In this document: piece by piece, positions 20,229-20,568 of the stretch
Layout: every line of letters begins with the position of its first letter
Numbering within the stretch: position 1 is the first letter of the stretch
Source of the DNA: DATGHS01 sp035307785
Lineage (GTDB): Bacteria; Planctomycetota; Planctomycetia; Gemmatales; Gemmataceae
Assembly: GCA_035307785.1 (NCBI GenBank)
Contig: DATGHS010000056.1
Coordinates: forward strand, 1 to 20,568
Direction of reading: 5' to 3'
Length of the DNA stretch: 20,568 nt
Position numbers and translations under genes: made by a program
The notes under the pieces: model-generated
Databases searched by the model: none
What the model was told of the DNA's origin: nothing
Seen by the model: the letters and a program-made list of their open reading frames with translations, nothing else

Positions 20229-20568
20229 TCAATCGAGCGACTTGCCGCCCTGGTTGCGGTCGAACCACCGTCTGAGTTCGCGCACACAACGGCTGCGCGC
20301 TGATCTGGCAATTGCCAAGGTAGTGAGGCCGGTAAGGAGCGGGCCTGGGAGCCAGAGCCAGGATGGCTCGCCGGTTTGTGCCAGGTAAACCGCTCCCGGG
20401 GGAACGAGCGCGGAAAGTACCGGAGCGCGCAGTTGAATCAGCACGCCGGCAATGACCGGCAAGCCGAGCGTTAAGAACGAGCCCAAGCCGTTAGCGTGCA
20501 TGCCGCGGGAAAAGGCCCGAAAGCCAACAGCAAAGGAGAAGGTCCAAAGCAAGACGCCAGCCGCAATC
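20229..20568 (-). CDS. Membrane protein, N-terminal part outside window
   Basis: The minus-strand frame is open to the window edge, so the gene starts beyond 20568; the TTG at 20552 is probably internal. The visible 113 residues show hydrophobic segments: IAAGVLLWTFSFAVGF, LGSFLTLGLPVIAGVLIQL, and WLWLPGPLLTGLTTLAIA. A basic cytoplasmic tail follows (RSARSRCVRELRRWFDRN). This is a multi-pass inner-membrane protein. No family is recognised from this end. Confidence 0.6.
   Translation of the reverse strand, partial: IAAGVLLWTFSFAVGFRAFSRGMHANGLGSFLTLGLPVIAGVLIQLRAPVLSALVPPGAVYLAQTGEPSWLWLPGPLLTGLTTLAIARSARSRCVRELRRWFDRNQGGKSLD

Noticed and set aside
1..20568. tRNA, rRNA or CRISPR array
   Set aside because: No cloverleaf with a TTC loop motif, no rRNA landmarks and no regularly spaced direct repeats were seen; the repeats present are inverted and isolated.

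Overview
The window looks like chromosomal DNA of a planctomycete, probably near the Pirellulales. No marker such as rRNA is present. The call rests on family signatures: a STAS protein with the FGS-type switch loop, an exported truncated haemoglobin, a NagB/PIG-L fusion, a ThiS-ThiG fusion, orphan RHS-tip genes, Cys-rich lipoproteins, and many palindromic repeats at gene ends. Genes lie on both strands in short units, and most gene ends carry a strong hairpin.

Layout. 1-1632: the 3' end of a STAS-domain gene, a hairpin built of 9-bp units, an intrinsic terminator, then a LOG-family phosphoribohydrolase. 1753-4206: a more AT-rich accessory block on the + strand. It holds a transglutaminase-like protein, an orphan RHS-core tip, an HELVH zincin domain that appears split from the tip by a one-base frameshift, and a small beta-sandwich lipoprotein. 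4301-5115, minus strand: a DUF2203 protein with its own terminator, followed by a candidate small RNA of about 150 nt with promoter, four hairpins and a strong terminator.

5427-8856: a minus-strand NagB/PIG-L fusion (amino-sugar metabolism) divergent from thiS-thiG and a small unknown gene. 8883-10088: a PLP-dependent class V aminotransferase, minus strand. 10430-12016: amidophosphoribosyltransferase (purF), convergent with a minus-strand pair of a DUF3501 protein and an aquaporin-family channel. 13608-14519: a gene-free stretch with two inverted copies of a GC-rich palindromic repeat. 14520-17126: ClpB. 17173-18012: an exported truncated haemoglobin, minus strand. 18296-20223: a 60-aa conserved-type protein with a strong terminator, an inverted nonamer repeat, an RdgC-like protein and a Cys-rich lipoprotein. 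The window ends inside a minus-strand membrane protein.

Most genes are housekeeping (purine and thiamine synthesis, proteostasis, amino-sugar use). The least ordinary parts are the RHS-tip/zincin/transglutaminase block, the candidate small RNA, and several families of intergenic inverted repeats with distinct architectures: inverted nonamers, palindromes within palindromes, and a palindrome flanked by a 10-bp direct repeat. All calls come from reading the sequence; no database search was run.
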